Assembly: GCA_023394255.1 (NCBI GenBank) | Contig: JAEXAZ010000286.1 | Span: forward strand, 1 to 7,722 | Reading direction: 5' to 3' | Source of the DNA: Bacillota bacterium | Lineage (GTDB): Bacteria > Bacillota > Clostridia > Oscillospirales > Ruminococcaceae | DNA: 7,722 bases | Shown: positions 1-6,154 of the stretch, in pieces | Layout of the letters: each line of letters starts with the position of its first letter | How positions within the stretch are numbered: position 1 is the stretch's first letter | Notes under the pieces: model-generated | The model's input: only the letters and a program-made list of their open reading frames with translations | Told to the model about the DNA's origin: nothing | Databases searched by the model: none | Made by a program: the position numbers and the translations under genes

Positions 1-178
1 GCACCCGTCATCCGTTTGATTCCTTCATCATCGCAAAGACGCCGGCGGCCCGCTGGGGTACTCCGGAAGACCTGATGGGGCCGGCTGTGTTCCTCGCATC
101 CGAGGCTTCCGATTTTGTCAACGGCCACGTGCTTTACGTGGACGGCGGCATCCTTGCCTACATCGGCAAGCAGCCGTA
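1..178. repeat. Left arm of terminal inverted repeat (SDR gene 3' end)
   Basis: Bases 1-178 equal the reverse complement of 7545-7722 except at two sites. Position 128 is C here and T in the other copy (CAC/CAT, both His). Position 170 is G here and A in the other copy (AAG/AAA, both Lys). The first 127 bases are a perfect match. Similarity ends at the stop codon (TAG here, TAA there), so the repeat follows the gene boundary at its inner end. Its outer end lies beyond the window. Confidence 0.97.
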
Positions 179-179
179 G
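1..179 (+). CDS. Short-chain dehydrogenase/reductase, gluconate 5-dehydrogenase-like (3' end only)
   Basis: Only the last 58 codons are present. The reading frame starts at base 3 and ends at TAG 177-179. The peptide carries the C-terminal signature of classical SDRs of the gluconate 5-dehydrogenase/KduD type: a P-A-A-R-W-G-T-P-E-D-L segment, then V-F-L-A-S-E-A-S-D-F-V-N-G-H and V-D-G-G-I-L-A, ending G-K-Q-P. In this family the enzyme uses NAD(P)(H) to oxidise a sugar-acid hydroxyl or reduce a keto-sugar acid in the cytoplasm. The Rossmann glycine motif and the catalytic Ser-Tyr-Lys lie outside the window, so activity cannot be judged and the exact substrate is unknown. A strong terminator follows 15 bases after the stop, making this the last gene of a transcript that enters from the left. 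A nearly identical copy lies in inverted orientation at the other end of the window. Confidence 0.88.
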   Translation, partial: TRHPFDSFIIAKTPAARWGTPEDLMGPAVFLASEASDFVNGHVLYVDGGILAYIGKQP

Positions 180-193
180 AGATCATGATTTGC

Positions 194-226
194 AAAATGC
201 CCGGACAGGCTTGTCCGGGCATTTTT
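194..226 (+). terminator. Rho-independent terminator after the SDR gene
   Basis: A perfect 14-bp stem (194-207 with 212-225) encloses the loop GGCT. The right arm runs into five T residues at 222-226. The left arm begins with AAAA, so the hairpin could also act on transcripts from the other strand. It separates the left SDR transcript from the regulator-led operon. Confidence 0.93.
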
Positions 227-305
227 ATGTAATTAAAAGTTTCGTCATAATGCATAAATGGAGTAAGAAAAGTTGATTCATTATCACGATTTATGTGAAA
301 TCCCC

Positions 306-333
306 TTGCATAACGTAAAAAAATCATTATACT
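306..333 (+). promoter_or_regulatory. Sigma-A promoter of the GntR-transport-transketolase operon
   Basis: A -35 element TTGCAT (306-311) and a -10 element TATACT (328-333) are separated by 16 bases, in an AT-rich stretch just after a terminator and before the first gene of the operon. Transcription would start near 340, giving an untranslated leader of about 130 nt that contains the repeated operator-like units. No other equally good promoter is visible between 227 and 471. Confidence 0.7.
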
Positions 334-341
334 AAAATTAA

Positions 342-359
342 ATCGATGTTATCGATGTT
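342..359. repeat. Tandem 9-mer ATCGATGTT x2 at the predicted transcript start
   Basis: ATCGATGTT occurs at 342-350 and again, directly abutting, at 351-359. Each copy holds the self-complementary ATCGAT, so the pair also forms ATCGAT-GTT-ATCGAT, a dyad with a 3-base spacer. Lying 8-26 bases downstream of the -10 box, it is well placed to be a repressor site, but no particular regulator can be named. Confidence 0.5.
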
Positions 360-373
360 TAGGTGTGATTCAA

Positions 374-393
374 CTGGTCTGACGTCTGATTAG
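374..393. promoter_or_regulatory. Candidate GntR/FadR-type operator, copy 1
   Basis: This 20-bp imperfect dyad is centred on GACGTC, with 7 of 10 positions of the left half matching the reverse complement of the right half. Its left part, AACTGGTCTGAC (372-383), resembles one side of the GTC-N-GAC-centred operators of FadR-subfamily regulators such as FadR, PdhR and LldR. It lies downstream of the promoter and directly upstream of a FadR-type gene, so autoregulation by roadblock is the simplest reading. This is inference from position and similarity. Confidence 0.55.
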
Positions 394-419
394 CAAGAGG
401 AGAGAGAAATTCTCTTGCT
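392..419 (+). other. Leader hairpin between the two operator copies
   Basis: AGCAAGAG (392-399) pairs perfectly with CTCTTGCT (412-419) around a 12-base loop, and TTCTTAA follows. In RNA this would bury the purine-rich Shine-Dalgarno-like motif of the first repeat copy. The stem is AT-rich and the T run is short, so it would be a weak terminator at best; an attenuator or an mRNA 5'-end stabiliser are alternatives. Confidence 0.4.
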
Positions 420-434
420 TTCTTAATCCGGCAA

Positions 435-454
435 CTAGTCTGACGTCTGATTAG
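435..454. promoter_or_regulatory. Candidate GntR/FadR-type operator, copy 2
   Basis: This is the better of the two dyads. CTAGTCTGAC and GTCTGATTAG are inverted with 8 of 10 positions matching, centred between 444 and 445. It can also be read as two abutting 7-mers GTCTGAC/GTCTGAT, each with the GTC-N-GAC symmetry seen in FadR-family sites. It ends five bases before the Shine-Dalgarno sequence of the regulator gene, so bound protein could block elongation, and translation start is very close. Confidence 0.55.
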
Positions 455-458
455 TAAG

Positions 459-465
459 AGGAGGT
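459..465 (+). promoter_or_regulatory. Ribosome-binding site fixing a TTG start for the GntR regulator
   Basis: AGGAGGT lies six bases upstream of TTG 472-474. The next in-frame ATG encodes residue 28, inside the winged-helix domain, so TTG is the only sensible start. Confidence 0.85.
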
Positions 466-471
466 AGCATT

Positions 472-1188
472 TTGACTGAACATATCGCTGCCCAAAAAGA
501 GTTGCCGGCCCGGGCGGCCGACCGTCTGCGTGAAATTATCATCAAAAGCAATATGCAGCCCGGGGACCGTTTCCCAAGCGAAAGCGAATTGATCAGCATG
601 TTCGGCGTCAGCCGTTCCACAATCCGCGAGGCGGTGAAACTGCTGGTGGCAGAAAATGTAGTGGAGATCCGGCGCGGCAAAGGAACTTACATCACCAGAA
701 GGCCAGGCGTCGGCAAGGACCCTCTTGGGCTTCATTTCGCCGATCAGCACAAGCTGCTTCAAAACCTGCTGGAAACCCGTATGATTATTGAGCCTCAGGT
801 AGCCTATCTGGCGGCGCAGCGGGCAACCGAACGGGATATCGCTATGCTTGAGAACGTCGTGCAGCAGCTGCTGGACGCTCCCGACCCAAAAGCGGTACAT
901 GCTTCGCTGGATATAAAATTCCATTCAATTGTTGCGCAATGCACACAAAATGAGGTCCTTCATCGATTTCTCCCGATTATCTGCGAATCGATTCGGGAAG
1001 GCTATTATGAGACAGTAACCATCCAAGGCAGCCAGGAACGCGCAATGGAAAGTCATATCAAGATACTGAACGCCATCAAAAATCGATTACCCGATGTTGC
1101 CAAACGGGAAACCGAGAAGCATATATCCCTGACCGCAAGAGACGCAAAATTAAATTTAGGAGGAGAAACTAATGAAAAAACTAATTAG
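472..1188 (+). CDS. GntR-family (FadR/FCD subfamily) transcriptional regulator
   Basis: This 238-residue protein starts at TTG. The N-terminal winged helix-turn-helix (about residues 12-75) has the GntR pattern P-G-D-R-F-P-S-E-S-E-L, S-R-S-T-I-R-E-A and R-R-G-K-G-T-Y-I. An all-helical FCD ligand-binding domain follows (about 92-225) with the usual metal-ligand set: Asp147 and His151 in L-D-I-K-F-H, His195 and His217. FCD proteins typically bind carboxylated effectors such as sugar acids, hexuronates or lactate through a metal ion, which fits a sugar-acid locus. The gene is first in its operon and is preceded by two operator-like repeats, so it probably represses its own operon until an effector binds. 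Its last 17 bases overlap the start of the binding-protein gene, suggesting translational coupling. The effector cannot be read from the sequence. Confidence 0.95.
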   Translation: MTEHIAAQKELPARAADRLREIIIKSNMQPGDRFPSESELISMFGVSRSTIREAVKLLVAENVVEIRRGKGTYITRRPGVGKDPLGLHFADQHKLLQNLLETRMIIEPQVAYLAAQRATERDIAMLENVVQQLLDAPDPKAVHASLDIKFHSIVAQCTQNEVLHRFLPIICESIREGYYETVTIQGSQERAMESHIKILNAIKNRLPDVAKRETEKHISLTARDAKLNLGGETNEKTN

Positions 1189-2479
1189 CACAGCTTTGGC
1201 TCTGGTGTTGTGTGCCGGAACGCTGGCCGCTTGTGGCGGCAAGGATGCCGGCGGTTCGTCCGCGGCCGCTCCTGCCTCTTCCGCAGCCTCTGAAGCTTCA
1301 TCCGAAGCAACAGCCAATGAGCCTGTTACCATCACACACTGGTATTGGGCTGATAACAGCGAATACTCTGCAGTTATGCAGGAAATGGTGAAAGACTTTA
1401 ATGCAACCAACGGCAAGAATATTACGGTTGTCGCCGAGGAATATCCCTGGGACGGCGGAAAATACAGTGAAAACCTCTTTACCGCAGTGATGGGCGGCGG
1501 CGGCCCTGACACCGCGTCCTGGAAGCTGACCGCGACCCCGCTTTTTACCGCCAACAACCTGCTCGCCAATCTTGACGACTATGTTGCAAACTGGGCGGAC
1601 AAAGACCTCATTGAGCCCAGCCTGTATGATGTTATGAAAGAGGCCAGCGGCACGGACAGTATTTATGTGATGCCCTGGAATACTCAGGTGCTCTATGTTT
1701 ATTACAGACCGTCTATGTTCCAGGAAGCCGGCGTAGAGGTTCCCAAAACTTATGACGAGTTCCTTGCCGCCTGCGAAAAACTGACCCGCGATACCGACGG
1801 CGACGGCAAAACCGACGTATACGGCTTCGGCATGCGCGGCGCGAAGGGCGGTCAGGAACCCTGGGGCAGCTTTGTCCAGGCGCGAGGCGGAAACTTTGAA
1901 GATTTCACTACGCCGGAAGCCATTCAGGGCATGCAGGACTTCATTGACCTGTACACCAAGGGCTATGTTCCCCCGACGGCAACTGCCGACGGATTCAATG
2001 AGATCATTGCAAACTTCAAGAGCGGAAAAACCGCTATGACCGTCCACCACACGGGTTCCTCCGCCGAAATGGTAGACACCTTTGGCGATGATGTTGGCGC
2101 ATTCGCCTTCCCTGCCGGTAAAGGCCAGTGGACTTCCATGGGCGATACTGAAAACGTGATGTTTGAATCCTGCGAGAATAAGGATGCCGCTTTCGAGTGG
2201 ATGTCTTATCTTGCTACCGGCAAAGGTCAGGAAACCTGGTGCGTCGCTACCGGCAATGTTCCTGTCAGCAAGGAAGTACAGCAGCTGCCGCAGTTCCAGG
2301 AGGACCGCTTTATGAAGGCTTCCATTGAGGGTACTCCGTATGCCGGTATCTTCCCGATTCTGGACACCACGACCGAATGGATTTCCAACGTATGGCCCAA
2401 CACGGTCGCCGCTGCCCTCACCGGCCAGATGACCGCTGAACAGGCAATGCAGGAGCTCCAGAAAGCACTCTACGCATAA
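1172..2479 (+). CDS. Extracellular sugar-binding lipoprotein of a CUT1-type ABC transporter (family 1)
   Basis: This 435-residue protein captures a carbohydrate outside the membrane and delivers it to the two permeases encoded next. It begins with a lipoprotein signal peptide (MKK, a hydrophobic stretch, lipobox L-A-A-C with lipidated Cys21). A flexible linker of mostly Ser, Ala and Gly (about 22-48) follows, as in many gut Clostridia. The rest is one family 1 solute-binding domain of normal length. Residues 207-215, D-T-D-G-D-G-K-T-D, form a calcium-loop-like motif common in this family. The start ATG has AGGAGGA upstream (1159-1165) and lies inside the end of the regulator gene. The substrate is unknown; family 1 proteins bind mono- to oligosaccharides and glycerol-phosphate-type ligands. 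A stable hairpin after the stop may favour high expression relative to the permeases. Confidence 0.95.
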   Translation: MKKLISTALALVLCAGTLAACGGKDAGGSSAAAPASSAASEASSEATANEPVTITHWYWADNSEYSAVMQEMVKDFNATNGKNITVVAEEYPWDGGKYSENLFTAVMGGGGPDTASWKLTATPLFTANNLLANLDDYVANWADKDLIEPSLYDVMKEASGTDSIYVMPWNTQVLYVYYRPSMFQEAGVEVPKTYDEFLAACEKLTRDTDGDGKTDVYGFGMRGAKGGQEPWGSFVQARGGNFEDFTTPEAIQGMQDFIDLYTKGYVPPTATADGFNEIIANFKSGKTAMTVHHTGSSAEMVDTFGDDVGAFAFPAGKGQWTSMGDTENVMFESCENKDAAFEWMSYLATGKGQETWCVATGNVPVSKEVQQLPQFQEDRFMKASIEGTPYAGIFPILDTTTEWISNVWPNTVAAALTGQMTAEQAMQELQKALYA

Positions 2480-2501
2480 CGCATTCAATCGTTGTCATAA
2501 T

Positions 2502-2539
2502 AAGGGCAGGCTGCAAAAAAGCCTTTGTAGCCTGCCCTT
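2502..2539 (+). other. Intercistronic stem-loop after the binding-protein gene
   Basis: AAGGGCAGGCT (2502-2512) pairs perfectly with AGCCTGCCCTT (2529-2539). Five more inner pairs (2513-2517 with 2524-2528, one of them G-U) make a 16-bp stem with a 6-base loop. No T-run follows, so it is not a standard terminator. Hairpins at this place in ABC operons commonly protect the upstream binding-protein mRNA from 3' decay and raise its yield over the permeases. That role is inferred here. Confidence 0.75.
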
Positions 2540-2560
2540 GCCATATCGAAAATTAAAGTG

Positions 2561-2568
2561 AGGTGATC
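2561..2568 (+). promoter_or_regulatory. Ribosome-binding site fixing a TTG start for the first permease
   Basis: AGGTGATC is an exact match to the complement of the 16S rRNA 3' end. It lies properly upstream of TTG 2572-2574. The in-frame GTG at 2563 falls inside this site and has no ribosome site of its own, so the TTG start is preferred. Confidence 0.7.
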
Positions 2569-2571
2569 CGC

Positions 2572-3444
2572 TTGCAGAAGAAAAAGATGACTATTTGGCC
2601 TTACCTGTTGATCGCACCCGCATTAATTATCGTTTTGGCCGTGGTATTTGTTCCTGCAGTCAATGCGATTCTGATGAGTTTTCAAAGCTATGATTTACGC
2701 CGCCCCAATAATATTGGGTTTGTAGGCCTTGACAATTATGTGGCGGTTTTTCAGGACCCGATTTTCTGGAGATCTCTCTGGAAAACAATTCTGTGGGTGG
2801 TGTTCGGCGTTGGGTTCCAGTTTGTCTTTGGATTTGCGCTTGCACTGCTCCTGAACAAGAACTTTAAAGGGCGCGGCGTCGCCCGTGCGGTCAGCCTGAT
2901 CCCGTGGGTCACCCCAGGCGTTCTGATCGGTCTGATGTGGCGCTGGATTTACGACGGTAACTACGGCGTTCTCAATGATCTGTTGCAGAAGGTTGGAATC
3001 ATTTCGGATAATATTCCGTTCCTTGCGCAGCAGACCACCGCGTTTCCCTCGGTCATTGTGACCATTGTCTGGCAGGGGATCCCGTTCTTCGCGCTGATGC
3101 TGCTGGCCGGTTTGCAGGGAATCCCCGGCGAATTGTACGAGGCGGCGGATATTGACGGCGCCACCTATTTCCAAAAGCTGTTCCAGGTTACGATTCCCTC
3201 TTTAAAAAACACCATTTTTGTAACGACCCTTCTGCGCATTATCTGGGTTGCCAACTCGGTGGATGTTATTTTCAATATGACCGAAGGCGGACCTGCCTAT
3301 TCTTCGCAGACCCTGAGCGTGTACATCTTCAACAAAGGAAATTCTCTGAACCTTGGTTATGCATCCACGATGTCCGTCCTGCTGACGATATTGCTGTCGC
3401 TGGTTGCGGTGCCATATTTAAAGAGTATGTTTAAGAAAGACTAG
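2572..3444 (+). CDS. ABC sugar transporter permease, MalF-type (CUT1)
   Basis: This 290-residue integral membrane protein forms half of the transport channel. The N-terminus is short and lysine-rich (M-Q-K-K-K-M). A first membrane helix follows, then a binding-protein-dependent transport domain with about six hydrophobic segments in total. The cytoplasmic EAA loop that docks the ATPase is clear: E190-A-A-D-I-D-G196, followed by the usual F-Q-V-T-I-P-S-L. The W-R-W-I-Y-D-G-N-Y-G-V-L-N segment is typical of the MalF-like partner in CUT1 systems. An alternative GTG start at 2563 would add three residues. The gene lies 92 bases after the binding protein, across the intercistronic hairpin, and 15 bases before the second permease. 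No ATPase gene is present in the window. Confidence 0.93.
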   Translation: MQKKKMTIWPYLLIAPALIIVLAVVFVPAVNAILMSFQSYDLRRPNNIGFVGLDNYVAVFQDPIFWRSLWKTILWVVFGVGFQFVFGFALALLLNKNFKGRGVARAVSLIPWVTPGVLIGLMWRWIYDGNYGVLNDLLQKVGIISDNIPFLAQQTTAFPSVIVTIVWQGIPFFALMLLAGLQGIPGELYEAADIDGATYFQKLFQVTIPSLKNTIFVTTLLRIIWVANSVDVIFNMTEGGPAYSSQTLSVYIFNKGNSLNLGYASTMSVLLTILLSLVAVPYLKSMFKKD

Positions 3445-3459
3445 AAAGGAGGAGCAGCA

Positions 3460-4347
3460 ATGCCCGCAAATCGAATTTCGTCGCCGGCCGATGGGGGATC
3501 CATGCGGTATGTTCCGCACAAAAAAAAGCTGGCGCCCCGTATTTTCAGCCTTTATATCCCGATTACACTGTTGCTTTTGTTTCTGCTGTTCCCGTTCTAC
3601 TGGACTTTTGTGACCTCTGTAAAACCGGAGCAGGAGCTCTATGGAGCCAGTGTAACCTATTGGCCTCAAAACCTGACTTTTGAATCCTACAGAAAACTGT
3701 TCGTTGACTTTAACTTCCTGAAGCCTATGGGCAACAGCCTGTTTGTCGCCGTGATTACCACGGTCGTCACGCTGATTGTTTCGATGCTTGCCGCTTATGC
3801 GTTTTCCCGTTATGACTTCAAAGGAAGAAAAGGCTTCATGGTAATGTTTCTGACCAACAACATGTTTCCCTCTGTTCTTTTGCTGATCCCGTTGTATGCC
3901 ATTATGCGCAAGATGGGCATCCTGTATACCCCGACCGCGCTGGTGCTGGCTTATACAACGTTTACCATTCCGTTTTCCGTGTGGCTGCTCAACGGCTATA
4001 TCAACGACCTTCCCCTTTCGCTGGAGGAAGCCGCCATGGTGGACGGCGCCAACCGCGCCCAGGCCTTTATCAAAATTATTCTGCCGATTTTGACCCCCTG
4101 CCTGATTGCAACAGGCGTGTATATTTTCATGCAGTCCTGGAACGAATATACCTTTGCGGTAATGTTTACAAACGAAAACAACCGAACGATCCCGGTAGCG
4201 CTGAAGAATCTGATCGGTCAGCTCGGCGTTCAGTGGGATCTGCTGACCGCGGGCGGTATCATTACGATTATCCCGGTCTGCGTCATGTTCTTCTTTGCCC
4301 AGAAACGCCTTGTGGAAGGCTTGACCGCGGGTGCGGTAAAAGGCTGA
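3460..4347 (+). CDS. ABC sugar transporter permease, MalG-type (CUT1)
   Basis: This 295-residue membrane protein is the second channel subunit. ATG 3460 follows AAAGGAGGAG with good spacing. The first 25 or so residues are hydrophilic and basic (K-K-K-L-A-P-R), then about six membrane segments follow. The EAA loop is E190-A-A-M-V-D-G196, continuing I-I-L-P-I-L-T-P as expected. The protein ends near E-G-L-T-A-G-A-V-K-G, the characteristic C-terminus of MalG-like CUT1 permeases. Together with the preceding gene and the lipoprotein it makes a complete importer apart from the nucleotide-binding subunit. Many Firmicute CUT1 systems borrow a shared MsiK/UgpC-type ATPase encoded elsewhere, and that is the likely case here. 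Confidence 0.95.
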   Translation: MPANRISSPADGGSMRYVPHKKKLAPRIFSLYIPITLLLLFLLFPFYWTFVTSVKPEQELYGASVTYWPQNLTFESYRKLFVDFNFLKPMGNSLFVAVITTVVTLIVSMLAAYAFSRYDFKGRKGFMVMFLTNNMFPSVLLLIPLYAIMRKMGILYTPTALVLAYTTFTIPFSVWLLNGYINDLPLSLEEAAMVDGANRAQAFIKIILPILTPCLIATGVYIFMQSWNEYTFAVMFTNENNRTIPVALKNLIGQLGVQWDLLTAGGIITIIPVCVMFFFAQKRLVEGLTAGAVKG

Positions 4348-4380
4348 TCATGCCGGCATCCCCAATGCCGTGCCGATAAA

Positions 4381-4386
4381 AAGGAG
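4381..4386 (+). promoter_or_regulatory. Ribosome-binding site choosing ATG 4397 for the transketolase N subunit
   Basis: AAGGAG (4381-4386) lies 10 bases before ATG 4397. The upstream in-frame GTG at 4370 would place this site inside the coding region and has no ribosome site of its own. A small 6-bp hairpin (CGGCAT 4354-4359 with ATGCCG 4365-4370) lies between the permease stop and this site and looks too weak to be a terminator. Confidence 0.7.
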
Positions 4387-4396
4387 TAATATAGGA

Positions 4397-5215
4397 ATGA
4401 ATATTGCACAACAACAAGAAAAAGCCAAACAGCTGCGTGCGGACATCCTCAAGATGCTCTACACCTGCCAGTCGGGCCATCCGGGCGGCTCTCTCTCCTG
4501 CGTGGAAATGCTGATGGCGCTGTATTATAATACGGTCAAAGTAGACCCCAGGAATCCCAGGTGGGAAGACCGCGACCGTGTTGTTTTGAGCAAAGGGCAT
4601 GCCTGCCCCGCGCTTTACGCGGTTCTCGCGGATCTGGGCTTCTTCCCGCGGGAAGACCTTTGGGAGCTGCGCCAGATCAACAGCCACCTGCAGGGGCATC
4701 CGGACTGCACCAAAACGCCGGGTGTCGATGTGAATACCGGATCTCTCGGCCAGGGCGTTTCCATTGCCGGCGGGCTGGCGATGGCTGCAAAGCTTAAGAA
4801 AAAAGCATATCAGATTTACGCCATTATCGGTGACGGCGAGGTTCAGGAGGGTCTGGTCTGGGAAGCTGCTATGTCCGCCTCGCATTATAAGCTGGATAAC
4901 CTGACCGTTATGCTCGACCATAACGGCCTGCAGATTGACGGTTCCAATGACGAAGTTATGAGCATCGGGGATATTGTGAAGAAATATGAATCGTTCGGAT
5001 TTGAATGCATGACCGTTGACGGGCATGACATCCAGGCGATCGTGGACGCTATCGAGGCGCCGCATAACGGCAAGCCGAAATTCATCTGCTGCCAGACTCA
5101 TAAGGGCCACGGCGTATCCTTTATGTCCGACCAGTATGGCTGGCATGGAAAAGCGCCGTCCAAAGACGATTATGAGAGAGCAATCAAAGAACTGGGGGTA
5201 GCAGTCAATGGCTGA
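4397..5215 (+). CDS. Transketolase, N-terminal (thiamine diphosphate-binding) subunit
   Basis: This 272-residue protein is the first half of a split transketolase, which moves a two-carbon ketol group between a ketose and an aldose using thiamine diphosphate and a divalent metal in the cytoplasm. Key elements are present and in order: S-G-H28-P-G-G, L-S-K-G-H68, G-H101-P, G-S-L-G-Q-G (115-120), the cofactor motif G145-D-G-E with its distal Asn176, and G-W-H-G near the end. Length and content match known N-subunits. It has no pyrimidine-binding domain and needs the next gene product. The stop overlaps the start of that gene by 8 bases, so the two are translationally coupled. In a sugar-transport operon it may serve a dedicated pathway; split transketolases are known for apulose 4-phosphate (AptA/AptB) and sulfofructose (SqwG/SqwH). 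Ordinary pentose phosphate metabolism is also possible. Confidence 0.95.
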   Translation: MNIAQQQEKAKQLRADILKMLYTCQSGHPGGSLSCVEMLMALYYNTVKVDPRNPRWEDRDRVVLSKGHACPALYAVLADLGFFPREDLWELRQINSHLQGHPDCTKTPGVDVNTGSLGQGVSIAGGLAMAAKLKKKAYQIYAIIGDGEVQEGLVWEAAMSASHYKLDNLTVMLDHNGLQIDGSNDEVMSIGDIVKKYESFGFECMTVDGHDIQAIVDAIEAPHNGKPKFICCQTHKGHGVSFMSDQYGWHGKAPSKDDYERAIKELGVAVNG

Positions 5216-6140
5216 GAGTAAATCGCTGAGAGTGGCCTATGGGGAGACACTCATAGAGCTGGGCGCTGAAAATGATAAAATCGTGGTGTTGGACGCCGAC
5301 CTTGCGCACGCCACAATGACCAACGGATTTGCCGCGCAGTATCCGGACCGTTTCTTTAATATGGGAATCGCAGAAGCCAATATGATGTGCGCGGCCGCGG
5401 GTTTTGCGCATTCCGGGCTGATCCCTTTCTGCAGTACCTTTGCGCTGTTCGGCACGGGCCGCGCGTATGAGCAGATCAGGAACTCGATCTCCTATGTCAA
5501 CGCAAACGTAAAGCTTGCGCTTTCCCATTCCGGCCTTTGCGTCGGGGAAGACGGCGGAAGCCATCAGTCGATCGAGGATATCGCGCTGATGCGTGTGCTC
5601 CCCGGTATGACCATCTTCGTCCCCTGCGACCCGATTGAAACCAAAAAGGCGGTGCGCGCCGCTGTGAAAATCAACGGGCCGGTTTATATCCGTGTCGCGC
5701 GCCCGGTCTGCGACTGCGTCACGGAGGAGGATACCCCGTTTATCCCCGGCAAGGCAAATATCATGCGTGACGGCTCCGACGTCGCGATTCTGGCCACCGG
5801 CCTGATGATCCCGGAGGCGCTGAAAGCCGCCGGCCTGCTTGCAGAGGAAGGGATTAAAGCGGCGGTCGTCAACTTCCACACCATCAAGCCGCTGGATGCC
5901 GACTGTGTGCTCAAAATGGCTGAACAGTGCGGCGCCGTCGTGACCGCTGAAGAGCATTCCATCATCGGCGGGCTTGGTTCCGCGGTTGCGGAAGTCCTCG
6001 CCGGAAATTCCAACGCGAAATTCGCCCGTGTCGGCGTCAATGACAAGTTCGGGAAATCGGGCAAGCCGGCCGACCTGTTTAAAGCCTACGGCCTGACCGC
6101 TGAAAATATTGCAGCCAACTGCAAAAAACTCATCAAATAA
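5208..6140 (+). CDS. Transketolase, C-terminal (pyrimidine-binding) subunit
   Basis: This 310-residue partner of the preceding gene supplies the domain that binds the thiamine pyrimidine ring plus the C-terminal transketolase domain. The catalytic glutamate is Glu56 in F-F-N-M-G-I-A-E-A-N. The segment D-A-D-L-A-H-A-T-M-T-N and the G-E-D-G-G-S-H-Q-S loop are those expected of transketolase C-subunits. The last 120 or so residues contain V-A-I-L-A-T-G and E-E-H-S-I-I-G-G-L-G-S-A, hallmarks of the transketolase C domain. ATG 5208 overlaps the upstream stop (ATGGCTGA) and has only a plain GGGGG-type ribosome site at 5194-5198, consistent with re-initiation and equal subunit production. The two halves are a natural gene pair, not a frameshifted single gene, because each has full domain ends and the overlap is of the stop/start type. 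Substrate specificity is not determined. Confidence 0.95.
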   Translation: MAESKSLRVAYGETLIELGAENDKIVVLDADLAHATMTNGFAAQYPDRFFNMGIAEANMMCAAAGFAHSGLIPFCSTFALFGTGRAYEQIRNSISYVNANVKLALSHSGLCVGEDGGSHQSIEDIALMRVLPGMTIFVPCDPIETKKAVRAAVKINGPVYIRVARPVCDCVTEEDTPFIPGKANIMRDGSDVAILATGLMIPEALKAAGLLAEEGIKAAVVNFHTIKPLDADCVLKMAEQCGAVVTAEEHSIIGGLGSAVAEVLAGNSNAKFARVGVNDKFGKSGKPADLFKAYGLTAENIAANCKKLIK

Positions 6141-6154
6141 AGGAGCTTGTCATC

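Larger units (their letters stand above)
371..463. repeat. Duplicated 32-bp leader unit containing operator and Shine-Dalgarno sequence
   Basis: Bases 371-402 and 432-463 are direct repeats with 30 of 32 identical positions (differences at 376/437 and 394/455). Each copy contains CTrGTCTGACGTCTGATTAG followed by AAGAGGAG. The second copy supplies the ribosome-binding site of the regulator gene. The first has the same purine-rich motif but no sizeable reading frame after it. The copies are 61 bp apart, about six helical turns, so dimers bound at both would face the same side of the DNA. Confidence 0.85.

Noticed and set aside
245..300. Inverted repeat CATAAAT/ATTTATG upstream of the promoter
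   Set aside because: The arms are only 7 bp, pure AT-type sequence and about 30 bp apart, which is expected by chance in this AT-rich stretch.
118..327. A 69-codon - strand frame across the intergenic region
   Set aside because: It runs through the terminator and the promoter, has low-complexity basic ends and resembles no protein family.
1298..2488. Long open frame of 396 codons on the - strand opposite the binding-protein gene
   Set aside because: It lies fully antisense to a clear lipoprotein gene, shows no recognisable domain and is a product of the GC-rich third positions of the real gene.
4350..4370. Terminator between the second permease and the transketolase
   Set aside because: The hairpin has only six pairs and no T-run; the AAAAAGG that follows is part of the ribosome site.
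4283..5146. Open frame of 287 codons on the - strand opposite the transketolase N subunit
   Set aside because: It is antisense to a gene with all expected transketolase motifs, has no ribosome site or family resemblance, and is a shadow.
5190..5220. Transketolase broken in two by a frameshift
   Set aside because: The ATGGCTGA overlap is a normal stop/start coupling. Each half has complete domain ends and a length typical of natural two-subunit transketolases.
5205..5957. Open frame of 250 codons on the - strand opposite the transketolase C subunit
   Set aside because: It is a shadow of a well-supported gene; its Asp/Arg/His-rich composition is typical of antisense frames.
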